64,000 nucleotides of DNA, from NCBI GenBank assembly GCA_033182465.1, contig CP137325.1, forward strand, positions 2,186,262 to 2,250,261. Reading direction: 5' to 3'. This document shows, one piece after another, positions 11,178-22,187 of this stretch (position 1 is the stretch's first letter; the number at the start of each line of letters is the position of its first letter). Origin of the DNA: Sanghuangporus weigelae (Eukaryota > Basidiomycota > Agaricomycetes > Hymenochaetales > Hymenochaetaceae). Below the pieces are notes generated by a model. The model had not been told where the DNA came from. It saw nothing but the letters and a program-made list of their open reading frames with translations, and searched no databases. A program made the position numbers and the translations under genes.

Positions 11178-13224
11178 GGTCGAATTAATTCGTTATGATT
11201 TATTTGAACGAGGATACCCTTTTCGTTTATTCATATGTATTATCTATCCGAACTTCTATTTTTGACATTATACGATTAATATTTATATCGCCACTAATTT
11301 AAACTTTTCTGTCATAATATTGTCATGTATTGCGTATCGATGTAAGCAGAGGTTCATTATGGAACTTCTGTGCTGACCAGAAATACAAGCTGAGCTTGTT
11401 TGGTTTTGAAAAGTGATTGTGAATAATATCGTCGTGTATTGTTGAATGTGTCTACATTACATAGGGACTCCGGAAAGAAAATGAAAAGCTATATAGATAC
11501 ATCAGTTGAAGAACATATCAGAAAGTCAAGCTGACCGGATTGGCTTTCGTCTCGGCATCCCTTAGTGCTTTTCAAATGTATGAAGAATCCGATTGATGTT
11601 TCTGCTGATCGCAGGAACTCGAGTATGACGGATCAATGGATCAGCCGATTCCCAAATAACGAAACTTTAGGCGAAGGAACCATTCGGCCAAAGTGGCGAG
11701 TTTCAGTTCATTAAACAGGTTCATAATCGTCGCGTGGCAAGAAGTATGGTTTCCAAGTAAGAGAACAGGGGCGGCTGGGTTATCGGCATTCTCAGTTCGC
11801 ATCTTTCTCGCCTTTCTTTCCATGCTAGCGTTTATCATCCTGTTCGATATGGATCTCGGGCCATGATTCAATTTCGCTGGTGTTTGATGTGGTCTTTAAG
11901 TCTCCAAAATATGATTATTGCATTTTTCTATGCATCTCATCCTAGGAACAGCCCCGAAAAGAGCGCATGCATGATGCCGATCATCAATTGCTAGAAGGTC
12001 TCCTTCTGATAACAGCGGAACTGTTTGCAAGGTGATTAAGACGATGTGGTCATTATGAATGCAAGAATGATCCGTATCACTTGGTAGCTGCGGCCTAGAG
12101 CTCCCAGAGCGATCTTCGTTGTTTACAACGGTGCTACAAAATATGCAAACCATCACTTGGACGCTCTAATCGGCGCTGCAATTTCAATCGCAGACTTTAC
12201 GGCAGAGCCTATACTGAGGTTTGGTTGATGTCAGCAAATCGCAAACATGGGAAGAAGCGCCCCAAAACCTACAGATAGATTACAAAAGCCTTACACGTTT
12301 TCCTATCAGTGATAGGGCACAGAGGAAGCACTGTACATCGCTCCAGGACATCATTTCCTTCTGTAACCAGTGTACTGACAAGTCATAATTGGATAGCCTC
12401 GTCGGAGTCACGTAGAAGATATCATGGACTGCCTTCTGGATTAGAAAGACGGGGATGTGTATACCTCCTAGAATGCTATTTCATTACTTGCGTTAGCGTA
12501 GAGACATTGGAAGCGTGCGCTCATGTAGAATTTCTCCACTGGCTTCCAAAAGTCTCTATGGTAAACGGAATACAAAGACGTGAGTGGATTCGGGTCGGAT
12601 ATGGATGCTGGCTTTCCTAATGGGAGTCGATGCGGTCGTGGTGGACTGCCTTCGTTAGAGCACTAGTCTCCCGTTTCTTGAGTCATTACAGGTTGAGCTT
12701 GGACACCTTCTTTGGACCAAACGTCCCAGGAACTCCCGTGAACACCCTAAAGGTTGCTGAGAGAGATTTTGAATGAACTTGATGTTTTGCGCTGGAGCGT
12801 TTACATGACGCGGCCAACTGAGAACTGAGTCACGAGACTTGATTAGCAAATCAAATAAATCGTCGTTAACTTTCTGTTGTGTTGTTGACGCAGAACTCCG
12901 AGAGGAGAGTATCTCTTCATTGCTGCTGTTTCATCTTGTCTACCTCATAACCTCTTAAAGCGGTAATTTTGCATGCATCATAATTGTCGTTCAAGTCCTT
13001 TGGTAACTCTTCGCGCTCGATGGTGTGTTTTCGACTAACGGGTTCTCCACTTGTGCGCGTAAAAGTCGTCTCGTCCCGTGCTCACGGTCATCATCATCAA
13101 GTAACGTGCGCAACACTTCGGATGGGACGGATCCTGAATGAAACATGGATTGATGCGTGGATCCAGTGACGGTCCGGATGACATCAGTCACTTGGCTCAT
13201 GGCGCGAGTCTAGTCTCGGCGAGG
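11178..13224. other. Intergenic, no supported gene
   Basis: AT-rich 3' flank to about 11500, then mixed sequence. Minus-strand open stretches at 11641-11871 and 11896-12156 and a plus stretch at 12309-12620 have no recognisable domains or convincing start and splice signals. Confidence 0.4.
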
Positions 13225-13232
13225 TATAAAAG
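13225..13232 (+). promoter_or_regulatory. TATA box
   Basis: TATAAAAG lies 95 bp upstream of the ATG at 13327, in a suitable position to drive the membrane-protein gene after a short leader. Confidence 0.5.
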
Positions 13233-13326
13233 CCGTATTACTTTCAACTTGGACCACTGTCAACTCTTCCTTCCCTCCGTTGCATATCCTCTTGGCTTGA
13301 AACATATCTACCCGTGAAAGAAAGAT

Positions 13327-14427
13327 ATGGCGGACGATTCTTGGAAGGATGGTATTCTCCTTAAAGTATGTATTCCTTTGGGCCTCCTGTTCGAACAACA
13401 CGTGCTCCCAACTTGACTTTCGGCAATAGATCATCAACGTCATCGTATACTTTTTCTTCCTGGGCTCCAACATTTACTCTGTCGCAGGACCTGAAGGGGG
13501 ATACTGGTCCGGCAAAGAAACATACTTTACGCCTGCGTCGTATGCCTTCTCAATATGGTACGTGTATGTCTCTCTGCGTGCTTTCACATGTTCACCATCT
13601 ACACGCAGGTCCCTCATTCATCTTCTGCTCCTCGGTGCCATCATATATCAGTTCTTCCCATCTGGGAAGCGTGTCATCATTGATGGAATTTCCTACCGAT
13701 TCCCGCTCTTGGGTGTCCTCAATGCAATTTACGTGGGTATTTCACAACTTCCGAAATGACACATCTCTGAATTGGCTTTGGCTTCATTAGATCAATGTCT
13801 GGATAAAGCAGTATTACATCGTTGGTAAGCTTCTGTTCACTTCCGGCGTGAAAACATCCTTTCAACATAGCTCCATATAGCTTTCATTTTCGCCTTGCTC
13901 GTGTCATCGACTGTCACACACATTTATTATATTGTCCGGCGTTATCATGCCTCCGAGTCTTGGGCTGACGAGCTTTTCGTACATCTACCCTTCTCCCTCT
14001 ACCATGGTTGGACGACTGTCCTCGTTGTGGTCTCTGCGTTCGAGGCTTTCGGAGTAAACGCCCGTAAGTGAACCATTCGACAACGAAATGATTTAGCTAA
14101 CTTCATGCAATTCAATAAGTCAATCACCACCCCGGAGCTTGGACAAAAGCATTCGTCTTCCTAGGTCTATTCTTCCTCGAGGCAACGGCAGCGACGTACG
14201 CGTTCTCTGCTCCGGAGGGAGACCTGGGAGGATCCGTTGCAATCGCGTGGTCCCTGTTCGCAATATTCGAGCATCAGCGTTCCAGTGCGTTCATCCATTG
14301 GAGCGCACTCGCTTTTGCGTGCTTGAGTTTCTTCTGGATTGCAAAGAGTCTGTTTGGACATTTCACGGCCCACAGAGGTCATTCGGTGTTGCATGATGAG
14401 GAGCGTGCTCCACTTATTGGTTCTTAA
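13327..14427 (+). CDS. TspO/MBR-like multi-pass membrane protein
   Basis: Six exons: 13327-13365, 13430-13557, 13609-13732, 13791-13824, 13881-14063 and 14120-14427, giving 271 aa. Hydrophobic spans occur at about residues 14-30, 55-75, 90-105, 115-135, 155-175, 190-210 and 225-245. The motif [13 protein letters not shown] followed by an LIHLLLLG span resembles the FTPAxxxFSIW-LIYLLL signature of bacterial TspO/MBR-related proteins. The N-terminal cytoplasmic stub and acidic C-terminus ([12 protein letters not shown]) look like an endomembrane sorting region. The function of fungal members of this type is not established; ligand or lipid handling is only an analogy. A TATA box lies upstream. 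No defects seen. Confidence 0.72.
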
Positions 14428-15035
14428 ATACACCGCGGTACTTCCTCGTTCCGGTAGGATACTATGAAATGCTCTCTTGCATCCGGACATTATGCTTCAC
14501 TTCACTCTACGCTGTATTCTTCGCATTATGTACAGTACAAGAAAAGACTGTTAGGAGGTGGTGTCCTTGCTACTGACGTAATATAATGACGTGTCTGGAA
14601 AGGCTACATTTGGGTCTACGCTACGGAAGGACAAACGCTTCAATCCTTTTAACCTCTAATTCTGGTGATATTAGACTTAATTCACCTTCTGATCTACGCC
14701 AGATGGGAGATCTCTTTGCTCGAGGAGAATTGGCAAAATAGACGGTTTTGCTTCGTAAAAGTGAATGATGATTATGCTTCCAGACTAATTTGAACTACTT
14801 TGCTTTGGCGCGAAAACACTCATGAATACCAAAAGGAGTATCCTGTTCTTTGTTCCTGATCGATCATCTGAAAAGATGCGCGAAACATTGCAATTCGCCA
14901 GGTAATTTCTGTACAGCTTCGATCTAAGTAGCAAAGGGAGGAAAAGGTAGTCCAAGGGCTATTCACCGTTATTTGTTCTCCAAATCAGCAGCGAATCCTT
15001 CTAGCAGCGCTTAAGAACACACGGTTCAACAAAAA
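14428..15035. other. Intergenic, nothing recognised
   Basis: No ORF longer than about 60 codons and no RNA or repeat signature was found between the membrane-protein gene and the small four-exon ORF. Confidence 0.4.
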
Positions 15036-15406
15036 ATGTCGGGTAAGGGTATATTCAAGCAAGATGATTATGGGCGTTCTGACTAGTTACAGATTCCACG
15101 AATCAGAATCAGGTCCAGGAGAGTGGGGAGAAGAAATCTAGGATACTAGTCCCGTAAGAAGGAGCCAACCTTCAGCCCAAGGAGCCTGATGTAATGATTA
15201 GGCATGCCCTATATAGCGCATCGATTCTGATTATTATTCGTTTTATAGAGTGCAGAGAACCAGGAGCAGACTGAGAGAACGAAAAGCAAGTCCAAAATTC
15301 CAGTACCTGTCAGGAACACTTCTGGCAAGCAGGTAGACTGGTATCTGTTTTCTGAGTACTTTAGATACAACTGCGCTGACAATTGTTCATTTTCTAGGAT
15401 GATTGA
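15036..15406 (+). CDS. Putative 52-aa hydrophilic protein, four exons
   Basis: Exons 15036-15042, 15093-15153, 15251-15332 and 15398-15406 join in frame with GT-AG introns and end at TGA. The product is Gln/Glu/Ser/Lys-rich: it starts MSDSTNQNQ, has a basic middle (RTKSKSKIPVPV), and ends SGKQDD. Exon 3 uses the acceptor ATAGAG, the second of two adjacent AGs. Three well-formed introns in so short a frame are unlikely by chance, yet no family is recognised and no transcript evidence is available. Confidence 0.35.
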
Positions 15407-15912
15407 TGCGTCGTCATGACAAAAAGATTGTTTGAGCTGTAGTAATCATCTACACGGCAAAATTTGATGCAAAGTTTAATTAGTTGAATCGCACAGACAC
15501 GCCCGTCCATTTAAACGATCGAGCAAATTTCGGATCATTTGGACAAATCATGAATAATAGATGACTTTCTTTGTGAAGGGCGAACACCACTCACTGAGTT
15601 TAGTTCTTGAATACGTCTGCCGCTCTGTGTGATCCTTTTATTTCTGGACGCGGTTTTGTCTTTGACAATAGAAGATATGGCTGTCATGAATTAAAATTCT
15701 CAATTAGCGTACCATAACGATCTCTTTCCTTTCGAAAGCTCAAGATACACTCTGCTAACAACAGTTCGGTGGATCTCGCATGATATAATATACACGCCAG
15801 TCCATTTATGTACTTGAAGAAAGCATGCGCTCACCTCAGAGCCAAAGGCAAAATGCCACAGAGTGATGAAAAAGGTAGAGAATTCTGGTGCAAACTCGTA
15901 ATCTGTCTAGGT
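15407..15912. other. Intergenic, AT-rich
   Basis: No gene or repeat recognised. The region separates the small four-exon ORF from the 3' end of the minus-strand F-box gene. Confidence 0.4.
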
Positions 15913-17313
15913 TTAGCAAAGATTTTCATATGCTCCGGCTTCATACCGATCCCTAAGGAGGTGCAATGTTTCGGCAACGCCTTCATGGAGATTGCAATCA
16001 GATATATATAGACCTTTCAGTGCCGAAATCCTCCAGACTAGACCAGAGACCACCAGTGACTGGAAGAGGTACTGGGCATTAAACACAGAACACCTGACCA
16101 GACCGAGTGTCTTGACATTCCCGAGTGTGAGCTGCGCGGCTTCAATAAGAGGATGCCCTCCTTCAGTGATGTCGTTCGCGAGGCATTCCTCAAGAGAACA
16201 CTCTTCTAGCCAAAGACGCTCCAGATTGTTGCATCTTGCGAGACAGCCGAGTAGATCAATGTCAGCACACCGAGTTTTGTATAGGTCAAGTGTCCGAAGG
16301 GGTGGTGTAGAACGAATGAGAAATTGACGAGGAGAGTCCCATCGCTGTCCAACTGCGAAGTTTGCAGGTATTTGTCCGTCTAGCTCGAAGTTCTGAAGAG
16401 CAGGAGCTGATAGAAGATCAAGTACCAAGGATGGATCACTCTCCTCGCACCAACTGATCGCTAGCGTTTTAAGATGAGACAGCACGCACGGCTCTCCGCC
16501 ATCTCCTACATATGCCAAACGAAATGCAAGGTGGCGGAGATTCGGAAAGACCCTGAGGATATCCAAAACTTCCTCCATCGTCAAGCACATAGATTCCTCT
16601 TCGTCTCGCAAATCCAGATGAACGAGATAAGGCCCAAAGTCTCTGTGTCCATCCATCCCTAGTAATACGCACGGCCTCGTTGCCACGCGTAGTTGCAGGC
16701 TGTTAGGAGCAAAGTGCCTCGGGTCCTCATCAGCATCGTTTGTCCAGTAATATTCCTCAGAAACATAAGGGAACACAACGGGAACAGAAGGTTGAACTGA
16801 AACAGTCAGCGGCATCTCACCGGGACCTGAAGGACCCTTCAGATCAGCAGCAAGTTCAGTCAGCTCCAGAACCGCCGGAAGAATAGCATCAGGTTTCTTG
16901 AACGCGGCGAACTTGGTGAAGTCGACGTCAACGACGAGAGGACAGGTCTTCGAGTTGGCAATCCAGAGTAGCATGAGCTCTGTCGCGGACTCACAGTCAT
17001 GGCGTGGTGCACCGAGACTAGTGTATGTCCACAAAGCAGGTGTAGAGAAAACAACTTTCCGCCAGCGCTGACAGACGTGACTGAGGGTGAGAGGAGACAT
17101 CGGCGGCGCGCAAAAGCGGTCATGGAGTGTCGGACAGCACCAAGTGAAGATCTCGCTTAAAACTTCGTTTGGTAAGAGTGAAATGAGCTCTCCAAGTCTT
17201 TGACTTGCCGAGACGTTGATTGCTGAATTATCGTGATACGGAGAACTTGCGATGGCATTATCCTCGTCGTTCCTAACGCTATTGATCTTCGTAAGATCGG
17301 GTCCAGTGCTCAT
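15913..17313 (-). CDS. F-box protein with LRR-like C-terminus (paralogue 1)
   Basis: Single exon, 466 aa from ATG 17313; the frame opens further upstream but only at a GTG. An F-box lies at about residues 40-85: LLPNEVLSEIFTWCCP, then LSHVCQRWRKVVFSTPALWTY. This is the typical Agaricomycete layout. Leu-rich repeats with LDLR, LRHLAF and LKTLAI cadence follow to the end. It is a predicted substrate receptor of an SCF ubiquitin ligase (binding Skp1 through the F-box); the target is unknown. It is divergently arranged with a clear paralogue at 18047-19495 that shares domain order, the WCCPTxxDxxxxPPxSPxxLSHVC block, and the LIHLDLRDxE block. Confidence 0.88.
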   Translation of the reverse strand: MSTGPDLTKINSVRNDEDNAIASSPYHDNSAINVSASQRLGELISLLPNEVLSEIFTWCCPTLHDRFCAPPMSPLTLSHVCQRWRKVVFSTPALWTYTSLGAPRHDCESATELMLLWIANSKTCPLVVDVDFTKFAAFKKPDAILPAVLELTELAADLKGPSGPGEMPLTVSVQPSVPVVFPYVSEEYYWTNDADEDPRHFAPNSLQLRVATRPCVLLGMDGHRDFGPYLVHLDLRDEEESMCLTMEEVLDILRVFPNLRHLAFRLAYVGDGGEPCVLSHLKTLAISWCEESDPSLVLDLLSAPALQNFELDGQIPANFAVGQRWDSPRQFLIRSTPPLRTLDLYKTRCADIDLLGCLARCNNLERLWLEECSLEECLANDITEGGHPLIEAAQLTLGNVKTLGLVRCSVFNAQYLFQSLVVSGLVWRISALKGLYISDCNLHEGVAETLHLLRDRYEAGAYENLC

Positions 17314-18046
17314 ACACCGGGAAGGATTGGATCGAAAGCCGATCACAGATCTTGTAGAGAAAGTCAGGATTAGCGAACATTTCTATTTGTGAGCGGAACT
17401 CATTACCTCTGATAAACTATCTATAGGTAAGGAACGTAGGCGAGAAAAGAGTGTGAGCAGTCCGAAGACTTCAGATGTCCGAGCAGGAACAGACTGAGTG
17501 CGACTCGATGCATTTCATTTTGTTGTTTTTCCCTGAATAATCGTGCCAGACAAGTTTGCTAGTCAAGTGTGGATGTGTGAGTCTGAGGTTCAGTCCCGTT
17601 ACGAAGGCGCAAAGGAGGTGCAGTCAAAGGCTGAGTCAGCAACCATGTGATCGCGTTAGGGTCCGGACATCAGACGTTGACGAATGACGTCTATGTAGAC
17701 TCTCCGCCCTCGTAGTATCGGTTGAGTTTCCACATTTTCATGACCGAAACCTGGGGAATGATAAGCAGCTAACTTGACGAATGAAAATGAGGATGGTTCG
17801 AGGAACTTTGCTGGTTCCTGAACCTGCAATGCTCGCATCCGTGCTGACCTAGTTCTCAATTGACGAAACTCCACGCCCAAAATGAGGAGCCATAGTTCTC
17901 ACAGCTTTACACCGACTACCCTATCACAAGATTTTCCTTTCGTTCACTCGTTCATCACGCTCGTTTGGTGAGTAACCTAGAATCATGTCTACTTGGACCT
18001 CACTAAGGAAAGTGTAGAAATAATTTGTCGCTCTTTTCAACTCTGT
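17314..18046. promoter_or_regulatory. Divergent intergenic region between F-box paralogues
   Basis: The 733 bp between the two start codons hold the promoters of both F-box genes. No inverted duplication of promoter sequence was obvious by eye. A possible 5' leader ATG at 17985 heads a short upstream ORF ending at 18017, before the plus-strand gene. Confidence 0.4.
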
Positions 18047-19495
18047 ATGAGTCTCGGTGACTCTGATGATATTCATGCACAGTATCTAGAATCAGGAACC
18101 ATCAATGTACACAGAGGTGATCCTGCATTAGATCGGGAAGGCTGCCTATCCGACGTAAGAGCCTCGCTTTCCGGACAGTCCAGATCAATCGACAAGCTGC
18201 CCTTCGAAGTTCTTGCTGCAATATTCTCGTGGTGTTGTCCAACGGTTAATGACCACTACCGTGGGCCTCCCCTCTCTCCGGTGATGCTTAGTCATGTCTG
18301 TCGTTCATGGCGTCAGGCGACCATCGATACTCCAAGTCTCTGGACCTATTTGAATTTGACGGTCGCGTATTCGAGTGTGGGCGAAATGGAGAAAGCTTGC
18401 GACCAACTTAGGCTATGGGTTGAGAGATCCAACAATTGTCCGCTTCTGGTTGAGGTGGAGTTCGTTGAAAGCTCGCAACGTTGGCCAGCTGCGAATGTCT
18501 TCTACGACATGAAGAGGCTCATCAACGTTGCTCAGACATATAAGCCATCGCTAATCTCGGAAGGTATGGAGCTAAGGGCCGCACTTGATGCTACTTCAGT
18601 CTCTCCTCCACCTCCTGGGAACTACCCGCAAGCTATGGAGCAATACACTTGGGCAAAGGCTGGAGTCCGCCCGGATCGTCCTCTTCGGGGATCTGTACAG
18701 ATTCACGCAAATAGGCTTTCGGAAATCATGTTCGGACTCGAGGGTCATTATACGATCGGAAAGCACCTGATACATCTCGATCTGCGAGATCCGGAGGATG
18801 AAATCCGCCTTTCCGTCGAGGAGTGCCAGATTGCGTTGTCAGACTTCCCGGATCTGGAATTCTGTGCTCTTCGCATAGGCGAGTCGACAGACGAAGTTGC
18901 CGAGCCACTCGTGCTTCGGCGATTACGAACGCTGTCTCTAGCTTGGAGCGACCGAGTTGAAGTCGGGGGTCTATTGGATTCAATCACTGCGCCATCGTTG
19001 AGTGAACTCGAATTAAGAGGACCTCTCTTCCCAAGGGAGTTCTATCCCGGAAACCGATGGACTCATCTTCCGGAGTTACTACGCCGGTCCTCCCCAAGCC
19101 TGAAGCTTCTTACACTGGCTAACATGGATGGCACCACCATCGAGCTCCTTCGTTGTCTAGCACTGTGTCAAGGGCTTCAACATTTGTCTCTGGAGAGCTG
19201 TCGTCTGAACAAAGAGATAATGGACTCCCTTGAATTTGGTGAAGGCCTAACGCATGAACACGCACGGCGCACGATCCTGGGTCTCGACTACCTAGGTTTG
19301 ATTTCTTGTGAGGTCTTCGGACTCAATAACTTCTTGCGTGTGAGCCTGGAGACCCCATTCTGGGAGGAAGCCAATTTGAGCAGGCTCTACATCATTAACT
19401 CTGGATTCATATCGGAGAATGTTTTGGCTGCTATGAGACACCTCCCTCTGGACGAATTCGAGACAGATCCTGCTTTACTGGAAGACTTGTTTTAG
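18047..19495 (+). CDS. F-box protein with LRR-like C-terminus (paralogue 2)
   Basis: Single exon, 482 aa from the first in-frame ATG at 18047. The frame is open upstream without ATG, so an extra 5' exon is possible. The F-box at about residues 48-95 reads KLPFEVLAAIFSWCCP, then LSHVCRSWRQATIDTPSLWTY. The remainder is LRR-like and collinear with paralogue 1, including HLIHLDLRDPED and a final LYIINSGF block. Predicted SCF adaptor with unknown target. Protein divergence is considerable, so the duplication is not recent. Confidence 0.87.
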   Translation: MSLGDSDDIHAQYLESGTINVHRGDPALDREGCLSDVRASLSGQSRSIDKLPFEVLAAIFSWCCPTVNDHYRGPPLSPVMLSHVCRSWRQATIDTPSLWTYLNLTVAYSSVGEMEKACDQLRLWVERSNNCPLLVEVEFVESSQRWPAANVFYDMKRLINVAQTYKPSLISEGMELRAALDATSVSPPPPGNYPQAMEQYTWAKAGVRPDRPLRGSVQIHANRLSEIMFGLEGHYTIGKHLIHLDLRDPEDEIRLSVEECQIALSDFPDLEFCALRIGESTDEVAEPLVLRRLRTLSLAWSDRVEVGGLLDSITAPSLSELELRGPLFPREFYPGNRWTHLPELLRRSSPSLKLLTLANMDGTTIELLRCLALCQGLQHLSLESCRLNKEIMDSLEFGEGLTHEHARRTILGLDYLGLISCEVFGLNNFLRVSLETPFWEEANLSRLYIINSGFISENVLAAMRHLPLDEFETDPALLEDLF

Positions 19496-20009
19496 TGGTT
19501 GATTGTTGATCGTATAGTATATCAGGCAGCTCTACTTGCTCCAATCGATTTGCCTGTGCTCCCGCGTTTTCGATATCATTGGACACGGCCACAGTATTGC
19601 TTTTCTTTCTGCCTGAAGTATTCTTTCGGCTCAGATTGGTTTACTGTTCAAGAATGCCTTTATGCTTCCGAGTTTTCCTTGGGCAATTCTGCATTCTTGA
19701 GAGCGCCCAGAGCTCTGAAAAGGAGACAATGATGCCATACCTGAACTTATTCAAACGACGTGGCGACCGCAAAGCGTCTAGAATCCAGTGATTAGGTAAT
19801 TGAGAAGAATAACTTTGCTCTGAAACAATGCAAAATATACCAGTTTCGAGACACCTACGAGAAAATATTGCTGAATTGGAACTTTGTCTACTTGTTATCC
19901 AACAATATCTGGGCGCAATGATCGTATTGTATTTTAGTTCCAAGTCTTCCAGCTCAAATCTCACTGGCACTTTTCTTTTGCATCCAACGGATCCAATCCG
20001 TCAGAAACA
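19496..20009. other. Intergenic, no gene seen
   Basis: 3' flank of the F-box gene. Overlapping short open frames on both strands have no coding character I can support. Confidence 0.4.
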
Positions 20010-20535
20010 ATGGATGAAACTGGGCGACATTCAGTTTCGAGGACGCCAACGCCAAAGAGGAAAATGGACTCTAGAAAGGAGCAAGTTGCGGCAGACCTTG
20101 GAGCGACTCATATAACAGATACAAGTTGGACAACAGATACAAGTCGGACAAACGCAGAGAAAGCCTTGAGAAAGAGGAGATCGTTCACTCGAAGGAGTTC
20201 AGCCTTGACTCGGAACGATAGCTCCGCAGCTGATGATGCAGACCAGGTATTGTATAATGAATGGAAACGACTCACCTGGTCATAACTAACCACCTTTTTT
20301 CCCATCAATAAATAAGACTTAAGGGACTTGCGCTGAGCAAGAGCGAAGTGTGCGGAAGTTGAAAGCCAAACGTCCGTCTCGGGATAGGTCATTAATATTA
20401 TCAGTGCGTTGTTTGCCAGACAAGAAGTGCATATCATGCCTATGTATAACTGCCTCCATAATATATGACACTTTCGACAGCTCTGTGTCGAGGTGCGCAC
20501 TTGAGATAACTTCTCGTAGTGAAGCTTTCGATTGA
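20010..20535 (+). CDS. Putative basic protein of unknown function
   Basis: Exon 1 at 20010-20246 opens with ATG and encodes a Ser/Thr/Arg-rich sequence with TPTPKRKMDSRKEQVAADL and LRKRRSFTRRSSAL. A GT donor follows. An acceptor ending GAG at 20337 would join exon 2 (20338-20535), giving about 144 aa. A short direct repeat (CAGATACAAGTTGGAC-like, twice near 20115-20150) encodes the TDTS-type duplication. Exon 1 looks like real coding sequence (basic, low complexity, possibly nuclear). The second exon is much less certain. Confidence 0.35.
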
Positions 20536-20642
20536 TCGGACTACGCCGGCTGAGTTCAAATTGACAGCTTAGTCATGCGCGTGCTTGAGTGCAATTCTTA
20601 CCCTTACTTTACGCTTTACTTCGTTGATCACAGCTTCATAGT

Positions 20643-21785
20643 ATGCAAGGTAAGGTCGCTCATGTTCGACCTACTGTAGACTCATTCAGTTCAAAAGCAG
20701 GCCTTGTAGCTTATGATGGTGACTCTGCAAGTGATTCTGAGCAAAGAAACATGTATAATGTGAGACTTTCATTCGTTCGTTTCGTGCTACATCTGTTTCC
20801 CTCTTTCCCTGCTTTTCTTTTTGGTCTATGCGATAGGAGCACAAACTGAAGGAGCGTATTGGTATTGCTTCAGAACGTGCGTCGTAACTTTCTCTTCATT
20901 TATTCATACTCACTGACTGTGGTTGATTTGTGCAGGAGGCAGGAAAAGCTCGATGCAGACATCGAGACGACCTACCGGCATACAATCGCGGAAGACACCT
21001 CGCATTTCAACGAATGATCCTGATCGTGGCCTACCTGCTCCTCCCACCTCAGATGAGGAAGGTGCCCACGCTGAGCCCATAGCAGGCCCTTCGAGAGGGA
21101 CATCTCCCTCCACAAGCCATACATCCTCCGAGAGGCAAGTCGATGAGCTGGCCCGTATAAGGACTCTTCTTCGGCCCCCACCAATCCCAGGACTAGATGA
21201 CTGGGGTATCCCACCTGTGCCTAACGGTGATGATGACGAATGTGACCCGGCGCTCATCGCAAAGTTGAGCCAATTCCAGGAGCTCAAGCGGGACCCATCG
21301 AACCCGAGGCACTTCAACGACTCACTCATGTCGAATCGCTCGTTTCGGAATCCGCATTTGTACGCTCAGTTGGTGGAGTTTGTGGATGTGGATGAGTGCA
21401 CGACGAATTTTCCGGCGGATATCTGGGATCCGAGGGACGTTAGAGAGGGGTGGTTTGCGGAGCGGATAGGTACGTCCCATGACCTTGGATATGAACCTCA
21501 ATTCATCAATCATTGTGGTGCCATGTTTGCTTCATAGCGGAGGAGCAGAAGAGACGGGAAGAAAGACAGGCTGCGAAGCAAGCTGCGGGGAAACGATCTC
21601 ATATCGATTTCACTTCTTCCTCGCGCTCTTCTTCGGCTCGGCCGACCTCTGGTACAGCAAGATACGGGACTGGTCTGCACCACTCAGGCTCAGGCGGATA
21701 TTTGAACCGAGGGAGTCGATTTGCGCCATATTCATCGCACATGAGTACATCTGGGAAGGACAGGACCGATGGTCGTTGGGGGTAG
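20643..21785 (+). CDS. HCNGP/SAP30BP-like nuclear protein
   Basis: Five exons: 20643-20649, 20701-20759, 20837-20876, 20936-21469 and 21538-21785, giving 295 aa. The N-terminus reads [14 protein letters not shown], as in SAP30-binding-protein relatives. The central conserved HCNGP block has [10 protein letters not shown], then [37 protein letters not shown] and NFPADIWDP. The C-terminus is charged, then Ser/Gly-rich. Family members act in transcription and pre-mRNA splicing in the nucleus; that role is transferred, not shown here. Splicing out the 51-nt first intron removes a poorly matching insert right after the start, which favours this start model. Confidence 0.88.
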
Positions 21786-22187
21786 TATTTTCTCACTGCT
21801 GAAATTGCTTTGTGATTTGTTCTATGTTCATCAATGCAGTAAATGCAGCACCAGAATGAGAGTTACGTGCAAAGGGACGATTGTCGAGGACAAGCGTTCT
21901 AGACATCCCGAATCTTGTGACAACTAGCGATCCGAGAACAAAGAATGATACAAAACATATTCATATCAATATTGCATTGCCTCAACTACTAAACAGGTCC
22001 GATATAGATTATCGTTGTCCTTTGATATATTTCTTCCGATGCGCGAGTTCTCCGCGTATTCTTCCCTTCGCAATGTCAATTCCATTCCTAGTCATACACT
22101 GCTCTACCTTCGTAAAGAAAGACGAATCTTCGCTATTTGTTGGTATACATGGATTAGAGTGAACTTGGTTATTCTGTTGACCGTTCA
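21786..22187. other. Intergenic between convergent genes
   Basis: Convergent 3' ends (plus HCNGP-like, minus unknown gene). No feature recognised. Confidence 0.4.

Noticed and set aside
17314-17346. Upstream extension of the first F-box ORF
   Set aside because: It begins only at GTG; the first in-frame ATG is 17313.
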